From positions 1 to 59,095 of the forward strand of contig CANJLH010000021.1 of the NCBI GenBank assembly GCA_947475415.1: a DNA stretch of 59,095 bases, read 5' to 3'. The DNA comes from Caulobacteraceae bacterium (lineage in GTDB: Bacteria; Pseudomonadota; Alphaproteobacteria; Caulobacterales; Caulobacteraceae). This document shows positions 36,601 to 46,817 of the stretch, one piece after another. A program made the translations under genes and the position numbers. Positions within the stretch are counted from its first letter, which is position 1. Each line of letters starts with the position of its first letter. The notes beneath the pieces are model-generated. The model was not told where the DNA came from. It ran no database searches and worked only from the letters and a program-made list of their open reading frames with translations.

Positions 36601-37077
36601 ATGGCCGACGCAGCTGAAAACATCATCGAACGGCACGAGCTCTATCTCGATGAGCTGGCCAGGATGACCCTTGTCCTCGCCCGCGATCAGCAGCAGCGCG
36701 CCCTGGAAGCCGACAACCCGGAACAAGCCGCCGTTTTCGGCCGGCTCTACAACGCCACCGCCCGGTCGCTGCGCCAGACGCTGGCGCTCAAAGCCCGCCT
36801 CGACCGGGAATGCCGCATGGCCAATCGCGAACGGCGCGAGGAAGCCGCCGCGCGCAAGGCCCCCCGCCCGACCCCGCACGCGGCGCCGTCAGCCCCCCGC
36901 TGGACCGAGACCGAACGCCTCGATTGCGCGCGGGAACTGAACGGCGAGCGTGAACCCAACGCCGACAGCCGTCCAGACAGCACCGTCCCGCAGGACGCCG
37001 CGGCCTTTGACGCCGCCCCGCTCGCAGGGCGCAGCCCCAGCCTTGCCGCCGATCCGCCCTGGCGAAGCTCGGCCTGA
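36601..37077 (+). CDS. LexA-controlled protein of unknown function, probably leaderless
   Basis: 158 residues from MADAAENIIERHELYLDELA. The first 90 residues are helical with coiled-coil character (RDQQQRALEADNPEQAAVFG, LRQTLALKARLDRECRMANR); the rest is Pro/Ala-rich with charged patches and looks disordered. No membrane segment. The ATG follows an exact LexA box directly, with no room for a ribosome-binding site, which implies a leaderless mRNA starting at or next to the ATG. An SOS role is inferred from the operator. I do not recognise the family. It is not SidA or DidA by its features, as it has no transmembrane helix. Confidence 0.7.
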   Translation: MADAAENIIERHELYLDELARMTLVLARDQQQRALEADNPEQAAVFGRLYNATARSLRQTLALKARLDRECRMANRERREEAAARKAPRPTPHAAPSAPRWTETERLDCARELNGEREPNADSRPDSTVPQDAAAFDAAPLAGRSPSLAADPPWRSSA

Positions 37078-37080
37078 GGC

Positions 37081-37761
37081 CTACCCCACCGCCGCCCGCT
37101 CATCGTGGTCGGCCAGATAGAACCTGAGCGCGCCGCCGGTCATGTCCCAGAGGTTGGGCAGGTCATTCCTCTGGTTGACGGTGTTGTGTTCCGAGACGCT
37201 GAACTCGGCCTGCGCCGCCTTGTCCGGGAAGGTCAGCTCGGCCAGGGAGTCGTACTTGGGGTGCAGCGGGCCGCCATAGGTCTCCGGGCAGGGATAGAAC
37301 TGGACATAGCGGCTGATCCCCGGCGAGGGGACCACCAGGGGGCCGTGCACGTCGCGCCAGTGGGCCTGGAAGTCGGCGATGCTCATGCCGGTCTTACGGG
37401 TGGAGAAGTACCAGCCCTTGACCCCGTCCTCGCCGCCACGTCGCTCCGGGCCATCGATAACCACCACCTCGCGGGTGGCCATCACCCTCTGCTGGGCGCC
37501 GGGAATGACCAGACCGGCGATCGCCCGGCACAGCTCCGTGGCCGCCCCGATCCCGTCGACCCAAATCTGGGCGATGGCGTAGGTCCCGCGCAGGCGAAAG
37601 CCCCGCTCCTCGGACGCCAGCGGGAAGGATCGGCGGTAGCGGGCGCCGGGCGCAAGGGCGCCGATCGGATCGTGGCTCAGCCAGGCGGACTGCAGCGTCG
37701 GCTTGTCAGCCCCCTCCCGGGCGTCCAGCACGGCGATGCAGCAGATGGTGTCGTCGGCCAT
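37081..37761 (-). CDS. EthD-domain protein
   Basis: 226 residues. The C-terminal half shows the EthD dimeric alpha-beta-barrel pattern: FSTRKTGMSIADFQAHWRD, VHGPLV and PGISRYVQFYPCPETYGG. An N-terminal half of similar length looks like a weaker copy of the same fold. EthD relatives include enzymes and small proteins that assist degradation of ethers and aromatics. It lies 16 bp downstream of the SDR gene on the same strand, so it probably belongs to the SDR/acyl-CoA ligase operon. Confidence 0.8.
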   Translation of the reverse strand: MADDTICCIAVLDAREGADKPTLQSAWLSHDPIGALAPGARYRRSFPLASEERGFRLRGTYAIAQIWVDGIGAATELCRAIAGLVIPGAQQRVMATREVVVIDGPERRGGEDGVKGWYFSTRKTGMSIADFQAHWRDVHGPLVVPSPGISRYVQFYPCPETYGGPLHPKYDSLAELTFPDKAAQAEFSVSEHNTVNQRNDLPNLWDMTGGALRFYLADHDERAAVG

Positions 37762-37777
37762 GCCCGATCCTCCTCAA

Positions 37778-38535
37778 TCACATAACAAGGTATCCGCCGT
37801 CGACGGGCAGGGAAACTCCGTTGAGATACTGGGCCGCGTCGGAGGCCAGAAACACTGCGGCGCCCACCACGTCGCCGGCCTGCGCCACGCGCTTGGCGGG
37901 ATAGCGGCGCACCGCCTCGCGGTTCTTCGGGTCATCGGGATCGAAGAACGCCATCATCGGTGTGAGCACGATCCCGGGCGCGATCGCGTTGATGCGCACC
38001 CCATCGGCGGCGTGGTCGGCGGCGGCGGCCTTGGTGTAGCCCTCCACCGCATGCTTGGAGGCCGTATAGTGGGCAGAGCGGCCCAGGGCGATATGGCCCT
38101 GGATCGAGGAGCAGTTGACGATCGCCCCGCCCCGGCCCTGCTCCAGCATCTGCCGGATCTCGGCGCGCATGCACAACCAGACGCCGCGGACATTGAGCGC
38201 GAAGGTGGCCTCATAGTCCTCCAGCGTCGACTGGGCGAACTTGACCCCGCCCGTACCCGCCCCGGCGCAGTTGAAGGCGATATCGAGCCCACCGAACCGC
38301 GCGACCGCCTCGGCGACCATCGCCGCGATGTCCGCCTCCCGGGTCATGTCGGCCTGAAAGAACACCGCTTCGCCGCCCGCCTCCGCGGCCAACCGCACGG
38401 TCTCGGCGCCCTGCTCAGGCCGCCGGCCCACGGCGAGCACCCGCGCGCCCTGCCGCGCCCACTCCACCGCCACCGCCTGCCCTATGCCGCTGGTCGCCCC
38501 GGTGACCAGGGCGGCCTTGCCGGCAAGCTGGCCGC

Positions 38536-38539
<4 letters not shown>
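37778..38539 (-). CDS. SDR-family oxidoreductase
   Basis: 253 residues, classical SDR: cofactor motif VTGATSGIGQAVAVEW (14-29), the NAG-type FNCAGAG, Ser in NCSSIQGH, and the catalytic YTASK. It would oxidise or reduce a hydroxyl group using NAD(P). Its ATG overlaps the ligase stop by four bases (ATGA), so the two are coupled. Confidence 0.9.
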
Positions 38540-40185
<1,646 letters not shown>

Positions 40186-40323
40186 GACGCCGACGACACC
40201 TCCCGACACACGCGATGCGCCTTCCTGACGCGTCAGTGCGGCCGGCGCAACAGCAGCTGCGCCGCATCCTGCCGCCATGCTAAGGGCCAAGTCAAAGACC
40301 TGCCCAGAAGTAAGGAAACATAG

Positions 40324-41118
40324 ATGGCCACCGTCCCTCAGAATGTGCTGCCGCCGAACTATCTTAAGGACAAGGTGATCCTGATCACCGGGGCCAGCCA
40401 GGGCATCGGCGAATCCTCAGCCTTCACCTTCGCCCGGGCGGGCGCGATCGTGGTTTTGAACGCACGTCGCCTTGAGCCGATCCAGCATCACCTGGCGGCT
40501 ATCGAGGCCGAAGGCGGCCGGGGCGCGGCCATCCAGGGCGACGTCGCCGACCCCGCCAGCGTCGAGGCGCTGATCGATGCGATCATGAAGCGCTATGGCC
40601 GCCTGGACGGCGCGTTCAACAACGCCGGCGTGGAGCAGACGCCGGCCAAGCTCGCCGACACCTCGATCGAGGATTACGACTACACCAACTCGGTGAAGAG
40701 CCGCGGCACCTTCATCTGCATGAAGTACGAAATCCCGGCGATGATCAGCGGGGGCGGCGGCGCCATCGTAAACAACGGGTCCGTGGTGAGCGAACGGACC
40801 ATCCCCGCCTACCCCGCCCCCGCCGGCACCCAGGGCGCGGTGCTGGGCCTGACCCGGGTGGCCGCCGCCGGCTACGGGCTCGACAACATTCGCGTCAACA
40901 TGCTGCTCACCGGCGGCATCCGCACGCCTGAGCGCGAGGCCCTGACCACTCCGGAGATGCGCTCCCGGGACAAGGGCTTCTGCCCCATGGGACGCCCCGG
41001 CAAGGCCGAGGAGATCGCCGCGGTGGCGGGGTGGCTGCTGTCCGACTACTGCACCTACGTCACCGGCGCCTGCATCCCGGTAGACGGGGGCTTCCTGGCC
41101 GGGCTGTCGCCGGGCTGA
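40324..41118 (+). CDS. SDR-family protein without the YxxxK catalytic pair
   Basis: 264 residues. The cofactor site ITGASQGIGESS and NNAGVEQTP are normal, as is the fold to the end (VDGGFLAG). At the active site the Ser is kept (NNGSVVS), but the next segment reads IPAYPAPAGTQGAVLGLT: where YxxxK is expected there is no lysine (Gln or Thr instead), and the Tyr is displaced by three residues if alignment anchors at GAVLGL. The codons are clean, so this is not a sequence error obvious to the eye. The protein may have a different catalytic set or act without one. Confidence 0.85.
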   Translation: MATVPQNVLPPNYLKDKVILITGASQGIGESSAFTFARAGAIVVLNARRLEPIQHHLAAIEAEGGRGAAIQGDVADPASVEALIDAIMKRYGRLDGAFNNAGVEQTPAKLADTSIEDYDYTNSVKSRGTFICMKYEIPAMISGGGGAIVNNGSVVSERTIPAYPAPAGTQGAVLGLTRVAAAGYGLDNIRVNMLLTGGIRTPEREALTTPEMRSRDKGFCPMGRPGKAEEIAAVAGWLLSDYCTYVTGACIPVDGGFLAGLSPG

Positions 41119-41122
41119 GACT

Positions 41123-42175
41123 TCATTCCCTGAGCGCGCGGTAAAGCGGCTCATAGACCTCATTACCGGCCGGCTCCGCGCCTGGCCAGTTGTCGGTGCG
41201 GACGATGAGGTTGCAACCGTCGTTGATCCACTTCGTCCGCCAGCGTTCGACGATGCGCGGCAGGGGCCCGATCAGCCAGTGGTCGTCGATATATTCGTCA
41301 GGGATGGCGTCATAAGACTCCTGGTGGCGTCCGGCGTTGTAGAGCTCCTGAATCCGGGCGATCAGATGGCCGTAGCCGCGCGCTTCCATTAGGGTGGTGT
41401 GCCCCCCGGCCGGGCCGGCGGCGGTGTAGCGGGCGACATATTCCTTGAAGACCGCAAAGCCCGCCTTCAGGTCGTCGGTCATCACCACGTCGACATGCGC
41501 CCAGGACGGGAAGTCCTCGCGCTTCATCGGCGTCTTTCGCCGCTCCAGCCCCCGATCGATGATCGGGCCATAGAACGACATGGCGCCGGGCCACCAGCCG
41601 CCGTTGGGCAGGAAGCCGTCGGCGATCTCGCCGGCCAGCGTCATCATCAACTCGGTGGCTCCGCCGAAGATGATCGGGATCGAGTCGTCGCTTTCCATGA
41701 GCGGCGCGAAGGCCCCGAACTTCGGCGCCTGGCCAGGCGCGCGGTAGGGGATCGAGATCGCCCCGCCCTCATGCGCCACCGGTTGATTGGCGAAGGCCTT
41801 GCGCATGATCGCCACATAGTCGCGCATGCGCGGATGGGCCGGCGTCCAGGCTTGGCCGTGCCAGCCCTCGGTAATGGCGGGATTGCCGCTGCCCAGACCG
41901 CAAATGATTTCACGTTCCGGTCCGGCCATGTAGCGCAAGGTCTGGAAGCTCATGGCCAGGAGCGGCGCCGGGCGCGAGACGTTCTGGGTGATGCGGGTTC
42001 CGACGCCGATCCGCTTGGTGGCCGCCAGCACATAGCCCAGCGGCGTAAGTCCGTCCGAGCCGTGGGCCTCGGCGGTGAACACCATGTCGTAGCCCAGCCG
42101 GTCGGCCAGTTCCACCCGCTCGCGCGGCATGTCATAGCGCCGCCGCTCCCAATCGATCTCGATGCCGATTTTCAT
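41123..42175 (-). CDS. LLM-class flavin (F420 or FMN)-dependent oxidoreductase
   Basis: 350 residues from MKIGIEIDWERRRYDMPRER. Features: VFTAEAHGSDGLTPLGYVLA, AATKRIGVGTRITQNVSRP, and ICGLGSGNPAITEGWHGQAW, the F420-type luciferase-like pattern. The C-terminal half has ADGFLPNGGWWPGAM. It would oxidise a small organic substrate with a reduced flavin. It is convergent with the atypical SDR gene 5 bp away. The in-frame start at 42214 lacks conserved residues. Compare the Ddn-like gene at 46272-46733, which also suggests F420-type cofactor use. Confidence 0.85.
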   Translation of the reverse strand: MKIGIEIDWERRRYDMPRERVELADRLGYDMVFTAEAHGSDGLTPLGYVLAATKRIGVGTRITQNVSRPAPLLAMSFQTLRYMAGPEREIICGLGSGNPAITEGWHGQAWTPAHPRMRDYVAIMRKAFANQPVAHEGGAISIPYRAPGQAPKFGAFAPLMESDDSIPIIFGGATELMMTLAGEIADGFLPNGGWWPGAMSFYGPIIDRGLERRKTPMKREDFPSWAHVDVVMTDDLKAGFAVFKEYVARYTAAGPAGGHTTLMEARGYGHLIARIQELYNAGRHQESYDAIPDEYIDDHWLIGPLPRIVERWRTKWINDGCNLIVRTDNWPGAEPAGNEVYEPLYRALRE

Positions 42176-42385
42176 CCTGCTCTCCCAGCGCCGCGGGCTG
42201 TCACCGCGCACCAATCCTGATCGTAAAGCTCCTCAGGGTCCAGGCGCCGCCGCCCGCCGATAATTTCGTCGTCTGGAAGGAAAATTCGCGTGAGCGTTGA
42301 ATTCTCCGGAACCCGGCGGTCCGCAAGCCGTTGGGGGGCAGGCGGGGCGGAAGGTCCCGCATCGATGGGACCGGGAGGAAAATTG

Positions 42386-42595
42386 ATGCCCTCAGACCCG
42401 GACGAAAAATTATCCCTCGGCGGACTGCATCCATTGGCGCCGGTGATCGTGCGCGACCTGCGCTGGATGGCGGAACTGGCGGAGCGGCACAGCCGAGTCG
42501 CGCAGTGGCGCGGCCTGCCGCCGGATGCGATGGAGCCGGCGACGTCTCAGAGCCCGTGGCCGCTGGACATCTGGTCGGGCGGGTCCGACGACTAA
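42386..42595 (+). CDS. Small hypothetical protein
   Basis: 69 residues with a strong ribosome site (GGAGG, 8 bases before the ATG). The sequence PVIVRDLRWMAELAERHSRV is a predicted helix with Trp; the rest is acidic/proline-rich. No membrane segment. It lies between the LLM and CaiB genes. Function unknown. The upstream frame from 42290 is less likely, because GGAGG favours 42386. Confidence 0.5.
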   Translation: MPSDPDEKLSLGGLHPLAPVIVRDLRWMAELAERHSRVAQWRGLPPDAMEPATSQSPWPLDIWSGGSDD

Positions 42596-42685
42596 CGCTG
42601 ACGGCGCTGTCTTAGCTCGGTCGTTGGCGCCGCGGCGCTCGCCTGCCAAAACCCCCACAATGGCGAGGTGGAAGCAAGGCAGGCG

Positions 42686-43903
42686 ATGACCCAATCCGGA
42701 AATGGATCCTTCGATAAGCTTGACCCTGCGCCCGCTGGCCCCCTGGCCGGCGTTCGGATCGTCGATCTCACCGGTGTTGTGTTCGGCGCCTACGCCACCC
42801 AGATTCTGGCCGATCTGGGCGCCGACGTGATCAAGGTGGAAAGCCCAGGCGGCCATCGCGGCGACGGCGGTGACATCCAGCGATGGACCGGCGATGCGGC
42901 CCCGGGCGCGGTGGATCTCGGCCCCACCTTCATGAACCTCAATCGCAACAAGCGCTCTGTGCTGCTCGATCTTAAGGCGCCGGAAGCCCGGCCGGCGATT
43001 GTGGAACTGATCGCCGGGTCCGACATGTTCGTGTCAACATTCCGCATGGACGCCTTGGAGCGGCTGGGCCTGGATTATTCCGCCGTGCGCGCCATCAAGC
43101 CTGACATCCTTTATGCGCACGGCTCAGGTTTTGGATCATCAGGCCCCTATGCCGGCCACGCCGCCCATGACGACGTGATCCAGGCCCTGTCCGGTTGCGC
43201 CGATCTCCTGCGCCGGACCGATGGATCAGAACACGCACGCTACCTGCCAACCTTGGCCGGAGACAAGATCAGCGGACTGTTCCTGGCCCACGCCATGTTG
43301 GCCGGTCTGTTCCACCGCCAGCGCACCGGCGAGGGCCAGTTCATCGAGGTCCCGATGTTCGAGTCCCTCACCAGCTTTGTGCTGACCGAACACTTCTTCG
43401 ACCATGTGTTCGATCCGCCCACCGGACCATGGGGCTACCAGCGCTTGATGACGCCCGACCGCAGGCCGTTCAAAACCCTGGACGGCTATATCGGCGTGCT
43501 CTTCTTTTCGATTCAACAATGGCGACGGTTCTTCCGCCTGGCCGGGCAGGAAGCCCTGGTCGACGATCCGCGCTTCATTGACGCCGAGGCGGTGCGGGCA
43601 AATGCGGCCTCACTCTATGGGCTGCTGGAGCGCACCACCATCGAGAAGACTTCCGCCGAATGGGTCGAGGCTTTGGCGGGCAAGGGGGTTCAGGCCGCGG
43701 TAGTCAACCGGCTGGAGGACCTTCAGGATGATCCTCACCTGAAGGCGGTCGGATTCTTCCAGCGGCTGGAGCATCCGGACGCCGGCGCCTACTACGCCAT
43801 GCGACCTCCGTATCTGTTCGAAAGGACGCCGGCCGGTCTCTATCGCCACCCACCCAGGCTCGGACAGCACAACCGTGAAATCCTCACCGCCAACGACGCT
43901 TGA
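42686..43903 (+). CDS. CaiB/BaiF-family CoA transferase
   Basis: 405 residues from MTQSGNGSFDKLDPAPA. Hallmarks: LAGVRIVDLTGVVFGAYATQ, LADLGADVIKVESPGG, LNRNKRSVLLDLK and the second-domain FIEVPMFESLTSFVL. The aspartate that carries CoA in class III transferases is expected in the region near 180 (HDDVIQALSG in this reading). It moves CoA between carboxylic acids, typically to activate the substrate of a degradation pathway. The GTG at 42668 is possible. Confidence 0.9.
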   Translation: MTQSGNGSFDKLDPAPAGPLAGVRIVDLTGVVFGAYATQILADLGADVIKVESPGGHRGDGGDIQRWTGDAAPGAVDLGPTFMNLNRNKRSVLLDLKAPEARPAIVELIAGSDMFVSTFRMDALERLGLDYSAVRAIKPDILYAHGSGFGSSGPYAGHAAHDDVIQALSGCADLLRRTDGSEHARYLPTLAGDKISGLFLAHAMLAGLFHRQRTGEGQFIEVPMFESLTSFVLTEHFFDHVFDPPTGPWGYQRLMTPDRRPFKTLDGYIGVLFFSIQQWRRFFRLAGQEALVDDPRFIDAEAVRANAASLYGLLERTTIEKTSAEWVEALAGKGVQAAVVNRLEDLQDDPHLKAVGFFQRLEHPDAGAYYAMRPPYLFERTPAGLYRHPPRLGQHNREILTANDA

Positions 43904-44018
43904 GGCGTGAGCCTGAATGGTTTGTTCAGGCGGTGTTCAACTGAGCCCATAAAGTCTGATCGAAGAGGGACTTTCAGCCGGCGATTAACTTCCGCCCGCT
44001 GCAAATCAGGAGGCGCAA

Positions 44019-44303
44019 TTGAAGCCGCTTCTCACAATCTTGGCTGTCGCCGCCCTGTCGGCCCCCGCCGCCGCGGCCTTTGCACATGATGACTGGCGCA
44101 ACGACTGGCGCGACCACCGCATCGCGGAGCGCGAGTACTGGCTAGCCCACAGGCACGGATTCGCCAGCGCCAAGGCGCAACATCGCTATCACTACCAGGC
44201 GATGCGCGACTGGCGTCGGGACCGTTGGGAGCGCAACCACCGCTATCGCAGCTACAGCTATTATCCGCGCGACCACTACGACTATCCTCGGCGCAACTGG
44301 TAG
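44019..44303 (+). CDS. Small periplasmic aromatic/basic protein, TTG start
   Basis: 94 residues from a TTG start with a strong AGGAGG site 6 bases upstream. A signal peptide ends at AAFAHDD; the mature part is rich in Arg, His, Tyr and Trp (DDWRNDWRDHRIAEREYWLA), with a Tyr-rich tail. It resembles the RcnB-like protein in this window in general style but lacks its C-terminal pattern. Function unknown; metal or envelope-stress roles are possible. Confidence 0.65.
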   Translation: MKPLLTILAVAALSAPAAAAFAHDDWRNDWRDHRIAEREYWLAHRHGFASAKAQHRYHYQAMRDWRRDRWERNHRYRSYSYYPRDHYDYPRRNW

Positions 44304-44314
44304 GGGCCGCGGCG

Positions 44315-45481
44315 TCAATAGGACTTCGGCATCCCCAACGCCCGCTCGGCGATGAACGAAAGAATAAGCTCACGGCTGATCGGCGCGATCCGCGGGATCA
44401 GGCTCTCGCGGAACAGGCGCTCGACGACATACTCCCGGGCGTAGCCGAATCCACCGTGGGACAGGACGGCGCGTTCGCATGCGCGGTAGCCGGCCTCCGC
44501 TGCGAGGTACTTGGCCGCATTGGCGTCCAGCCCTGCCTCTTCGCCGCGATCGTAGCGCCAGGCGGCGCGGCGGACCATGAGTTCGGCCGCCTCAAGCTGC
44601 ATCCAGACCTCGGCAAGCGGGTGCTGGATCGCCTGGTTCATACCTATGGGCCGGTCGAACACCACCCGCTCCTTGGCGTAGGCGCTGACTCGCGCAAGGG
44701 CGCAGCGGCCCATGCCCAGCGCTTCGGCCCCGATCAGGATCCGCTCCGGGATGAAGCCGTGCATGATGTAGGAGAACCCTTTGCCCTCCTCTCCGATCCG
44801 GTCGGCGATCGGCACCCGCAGGCCGTCGAAAAACAACGCGTTTGAGTCCACCGCCTTGCGGCCCATCTTTTCGATCTCACGCACTTCCACGAAGGCGCGG
44901 TCGAGGTCAGTGTAGAACAGGCTGAGGCCCTGGACCGGGCGTTCGCAAGCCTCGATGGGGGTGGTGCGGGCGAGCAACAGTATCTTTTCGGCGACCTGGG
45001 CGGTGGAAATCCACACCTTGGCGCCGCTGACCACATAGGCGTCGCCGTCGCGTTCGGCCTTCAGCTTGACGCGGGTGGTGTTGAGGCCGGTGTCCGGTTC
45101 CGTCACCCCGAAGCAGGCACGCTCCTTCCCCGCAATCAGCGGCGGCAGCATGCGCGCCTTCTGGTCCTCGGTTCCGTATTTCACCACCGGATGCAGGCCG
45201 AAGATGTTCATGTGGATCGCCGAGGCGCCCGACATCCCGGCCCCGGACTCGGCGATCGCCTGCATCATCACCGCAGCCTGGGCGATCCCAAGACCCGATC
45301 CGCCATAGGCCTGCGGCATGCACACCCCCAGCCAACCGCCTTCGGCGAACGCCTGGTGGAAATCGGACGGGAACCCGCCGCGACGGTCCTTTTCTAGCCA
45401 GTAGGCGTCATCGAAGCGCTGGCAGATCGCCTCCACCGCCGCGCGGACTTGAAGGTCGGTGTCGGAAAGGTCGAAGGTCAC
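44315..45481 (-). CDS. Acyl-CoA dehydrogenase
   Basis: 388 residues, GTG start. The acyl-CoA dehydrogenase fold shows as GVCMPQAYGGSGLGIAQAAV, CFGVTEPDTGLNTTRVK with the FAD-contact VTEPxxG, and the C-terminal LSHGGFGYAREYVVERLFRE, where the catalytic base region lies. It introduces a double bond at C2-C3 of an acyl-CoA with FAD as cofactor. Its start overlaps the enoyl-CoA hydratase stop by four bases, so the operon order is Ddn-like - hydratase - dehydrogenase. Confidence 0.92.
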   Translation of the reverse strand: MTFDLSDTDLQVRAAVEAICQRFDDAYWLEKDRRGGFPSDFHQAFAEGGWLGVCMPQAYGGSGLGIAQAAVMMQAIAESGAGMSGASAIHMNIFGLHPVVKYGTEDQKARMLPPLIAGKERACFGVTEPDTGLNTTRVKLKAERDGDAYVVSGAKVWISTAQVAEKILLLARTTPIEACERPVQGLSLFYTDLDRAFVEVREIEKMGRKAVDSNALFFDGLRVPIADRIGEEGKGFSYIMHGFIPERILIGAEALGMGRCALARVSAYAKERVVFDRPIGMNQAIQHPLAEVWMQLEAAELMVRRAAWRYDRGEEAGLDANAAKYLAAEAGYRACERAVLSHGGFGYAREYVVERLFRESLIPRIAPISRELILSFIAERALGMPKSY

Positions 45482-46272
45482 AAACTGCGCGCCCGGGCCG
45501 CGGCGAAGTCCGGCTCGCGCTTCTCCTTCAGCGCCGCCATCGCCTCCAGCATTTCCGGCGTATTGGCCAGCGCCTGCTGGGCGTCGCCTTCCCGGCGCAG
45601 GACCATGGTCATCTCCCGTTCCCCGGCGTTGAGGTGGATCAACGCCTTGCAGGCGCTGACCGAGCCGTGCGGATTTGCGGCGTACTCAGTCGCCAACGCC
45701 ACCGCCTCGTCAATCAGCGCCTCAGGCTCGACCACCTTAAGAACGATGCCGAGGCGCAGCGCATCGGCGGCGTCGAACATGCGGGCCGACAGCAGCATAT
45801 CGCTGGCCGCCTGGATACCGATCAGGTTGGGCAGGATGTGGGTCATGGCCATCTCCGGTCCCAGGCCCAGTTTGACGAAGCGGGTGGAGAACACCGCCTT
45901 GGTCGAGGCGATCCGCACGTCGCAGCAAAGCGTCCGTCCAAAGGCAGCGCCAAGGCACAGGCCATTCACAGCCACCACGATGGGTTTCGACGCCCGCGCC
46001 TGCTCCAGCCAATAGAGGTTGGGCAGCGACGGCTGTTCGGGCGCCTCGGCCTTCATCGCCTCGATGCGGCCGATGTCGCCGCCTGCGGAAAAAGCCCGGC
46101 CGGCGCCGGTGAGCACAATGGCGCCGATCGCGTCGTCGGCGTTCATTTCGGCGACCGAGTCACGGATGTCGTGGCTGACCTGCAGATTGATGGCGTTGAG
46201 CTTGTCGGGGCGGTTGAGCGTGACGATTCCCACCGCCCCGCGCCGTTCGACCAGCACGGTTTCGTAGGCCAT
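45478..46272 (-). CDS. Enoyl-CoA hydratase/isomerase family protein
   Basis: 264 residues from MAYETVLVERRGAVGIVTLN. Crotonase signatures: RPDKLNAINLQV, the oxyanion hole AGRAFSAGGDIG, and NGLCLGAAFGRTLCCDVRIA. The second catalytic glutamate is likely Glu in LGLGPEMAMTHI; the first is not clearly present (GAAFG replaces GGGCE). It may hydrate or isomerise the product of the dehydrogenase. The upstream extension to 46641 runs over the neighbouring gene and is a shadow. Confidence 0.88.
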   Translation of the reverse strand: MAYETVLVERRGAVGIVTLNRPDKLNAINLQVSHDIRDSVAEMNADDAIGAIVLTGAGRAFSAGGDIGRIEAMKAEAPEQPSLPNLYWLEQARASKPIVVAVNGLCLGAAFGRTLCCDVRIASTKAVFSTRFVKLGLGPEMAMTHILPNLIGIQAASDMLLSARMFDAADALRLGIVLKVVEPEALIDEAVALATEYAANPHGSVSACKALIHLNAGEREMTMVLRREGDAQQALANTPEMLEAMAALKEKREPDFAAARARSL

Positions 46273-46733
46273 CAGCCGATCGGTTCCAGCACCACCACCG
46301 GGATTTCGCGGTCCTTGGCCCGGTCCTGATATTCTTCGAAAGGCGGGTAAGACTCGCGCATGGACGCCCAATAGCGCGCCCGCTCCGCGCCAGCGGCCAG
46401 GCGCGCTTTCACCTTGGCCCGCTTGGCGCCCACCCGCACCTCGGCCTCGGGGTTCGCCATCAGGTTCAGATACCAAGCCGGATGTGCGGGGAACCCGCCC
46501 TTCGAGCCGATGATCACCCAGCGTCCATTGAATTCCTGATAGAGCAGCGGCGAATGGCGGTCCTCGCCCGACTTGCGACCCTTGGTGGTGAGCAACAGCG
46601 TTGGCAGCATCTTCTCCACCCCGCCGACGCTGGCGTCCCAAAGATGGGCGGCCTCAGGGTCGGTGAGGTATTTCTCGATGTGCCCGGGAACCCACGGCGG
46701 CGTCTTCCAGACCCATTTCTTCTGCTCGCTCAT
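46272..46733 (-). CDS. Ddn-like deazaflavin (F420)-dependent nitroreductase family protein
   Basis: 153 residues. The DUF385 core is plain: LLLTTKGRKSGEDRHSPLLY, WVIIGSKGGFPAHPAWYLN and LMANPEAEVRVG. These strands form the F420 or flavin pocket of the split beta-barrel family. Mycobacterial members (Ddn) reduce quinones and nitro drugs with F420H2. Its stop overlaps the enoyl-CoA hydratase ATG by one base (TGATG), so it is co-translated in the operon. Confidence 0.85.
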   Translation of the reverse strand: MSEQKKWVWKTPPWVPGHIEKYLTDPEAAHLWDASVGGVEKMLPTLLLTTKGRKSGEDRHSPLLYQEFNGRWVIIGSKGGFPAHPAWYLNLMANPEAEVRVGAKRAKVKARLAAGAERARYWASMRESYPPFEEYQDRAKDREIPVVVLEPIG

Positions 46734-46817
46734 GGGAAAGCCTCCTATTTCCGGCCGCGACCCTAGCGGCGAGGCGCCGCCGGCTCAATTGCATCCTTTG
46801 GATTTGAGTCCCCCTTC

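Noticed and set aside
36300..36626. 108-codon reverse frame between the RAYT element and the SOS gene
   Set aside because: It covers the palindromic repeat and the LexA operator and shows no domain or ribosome site.
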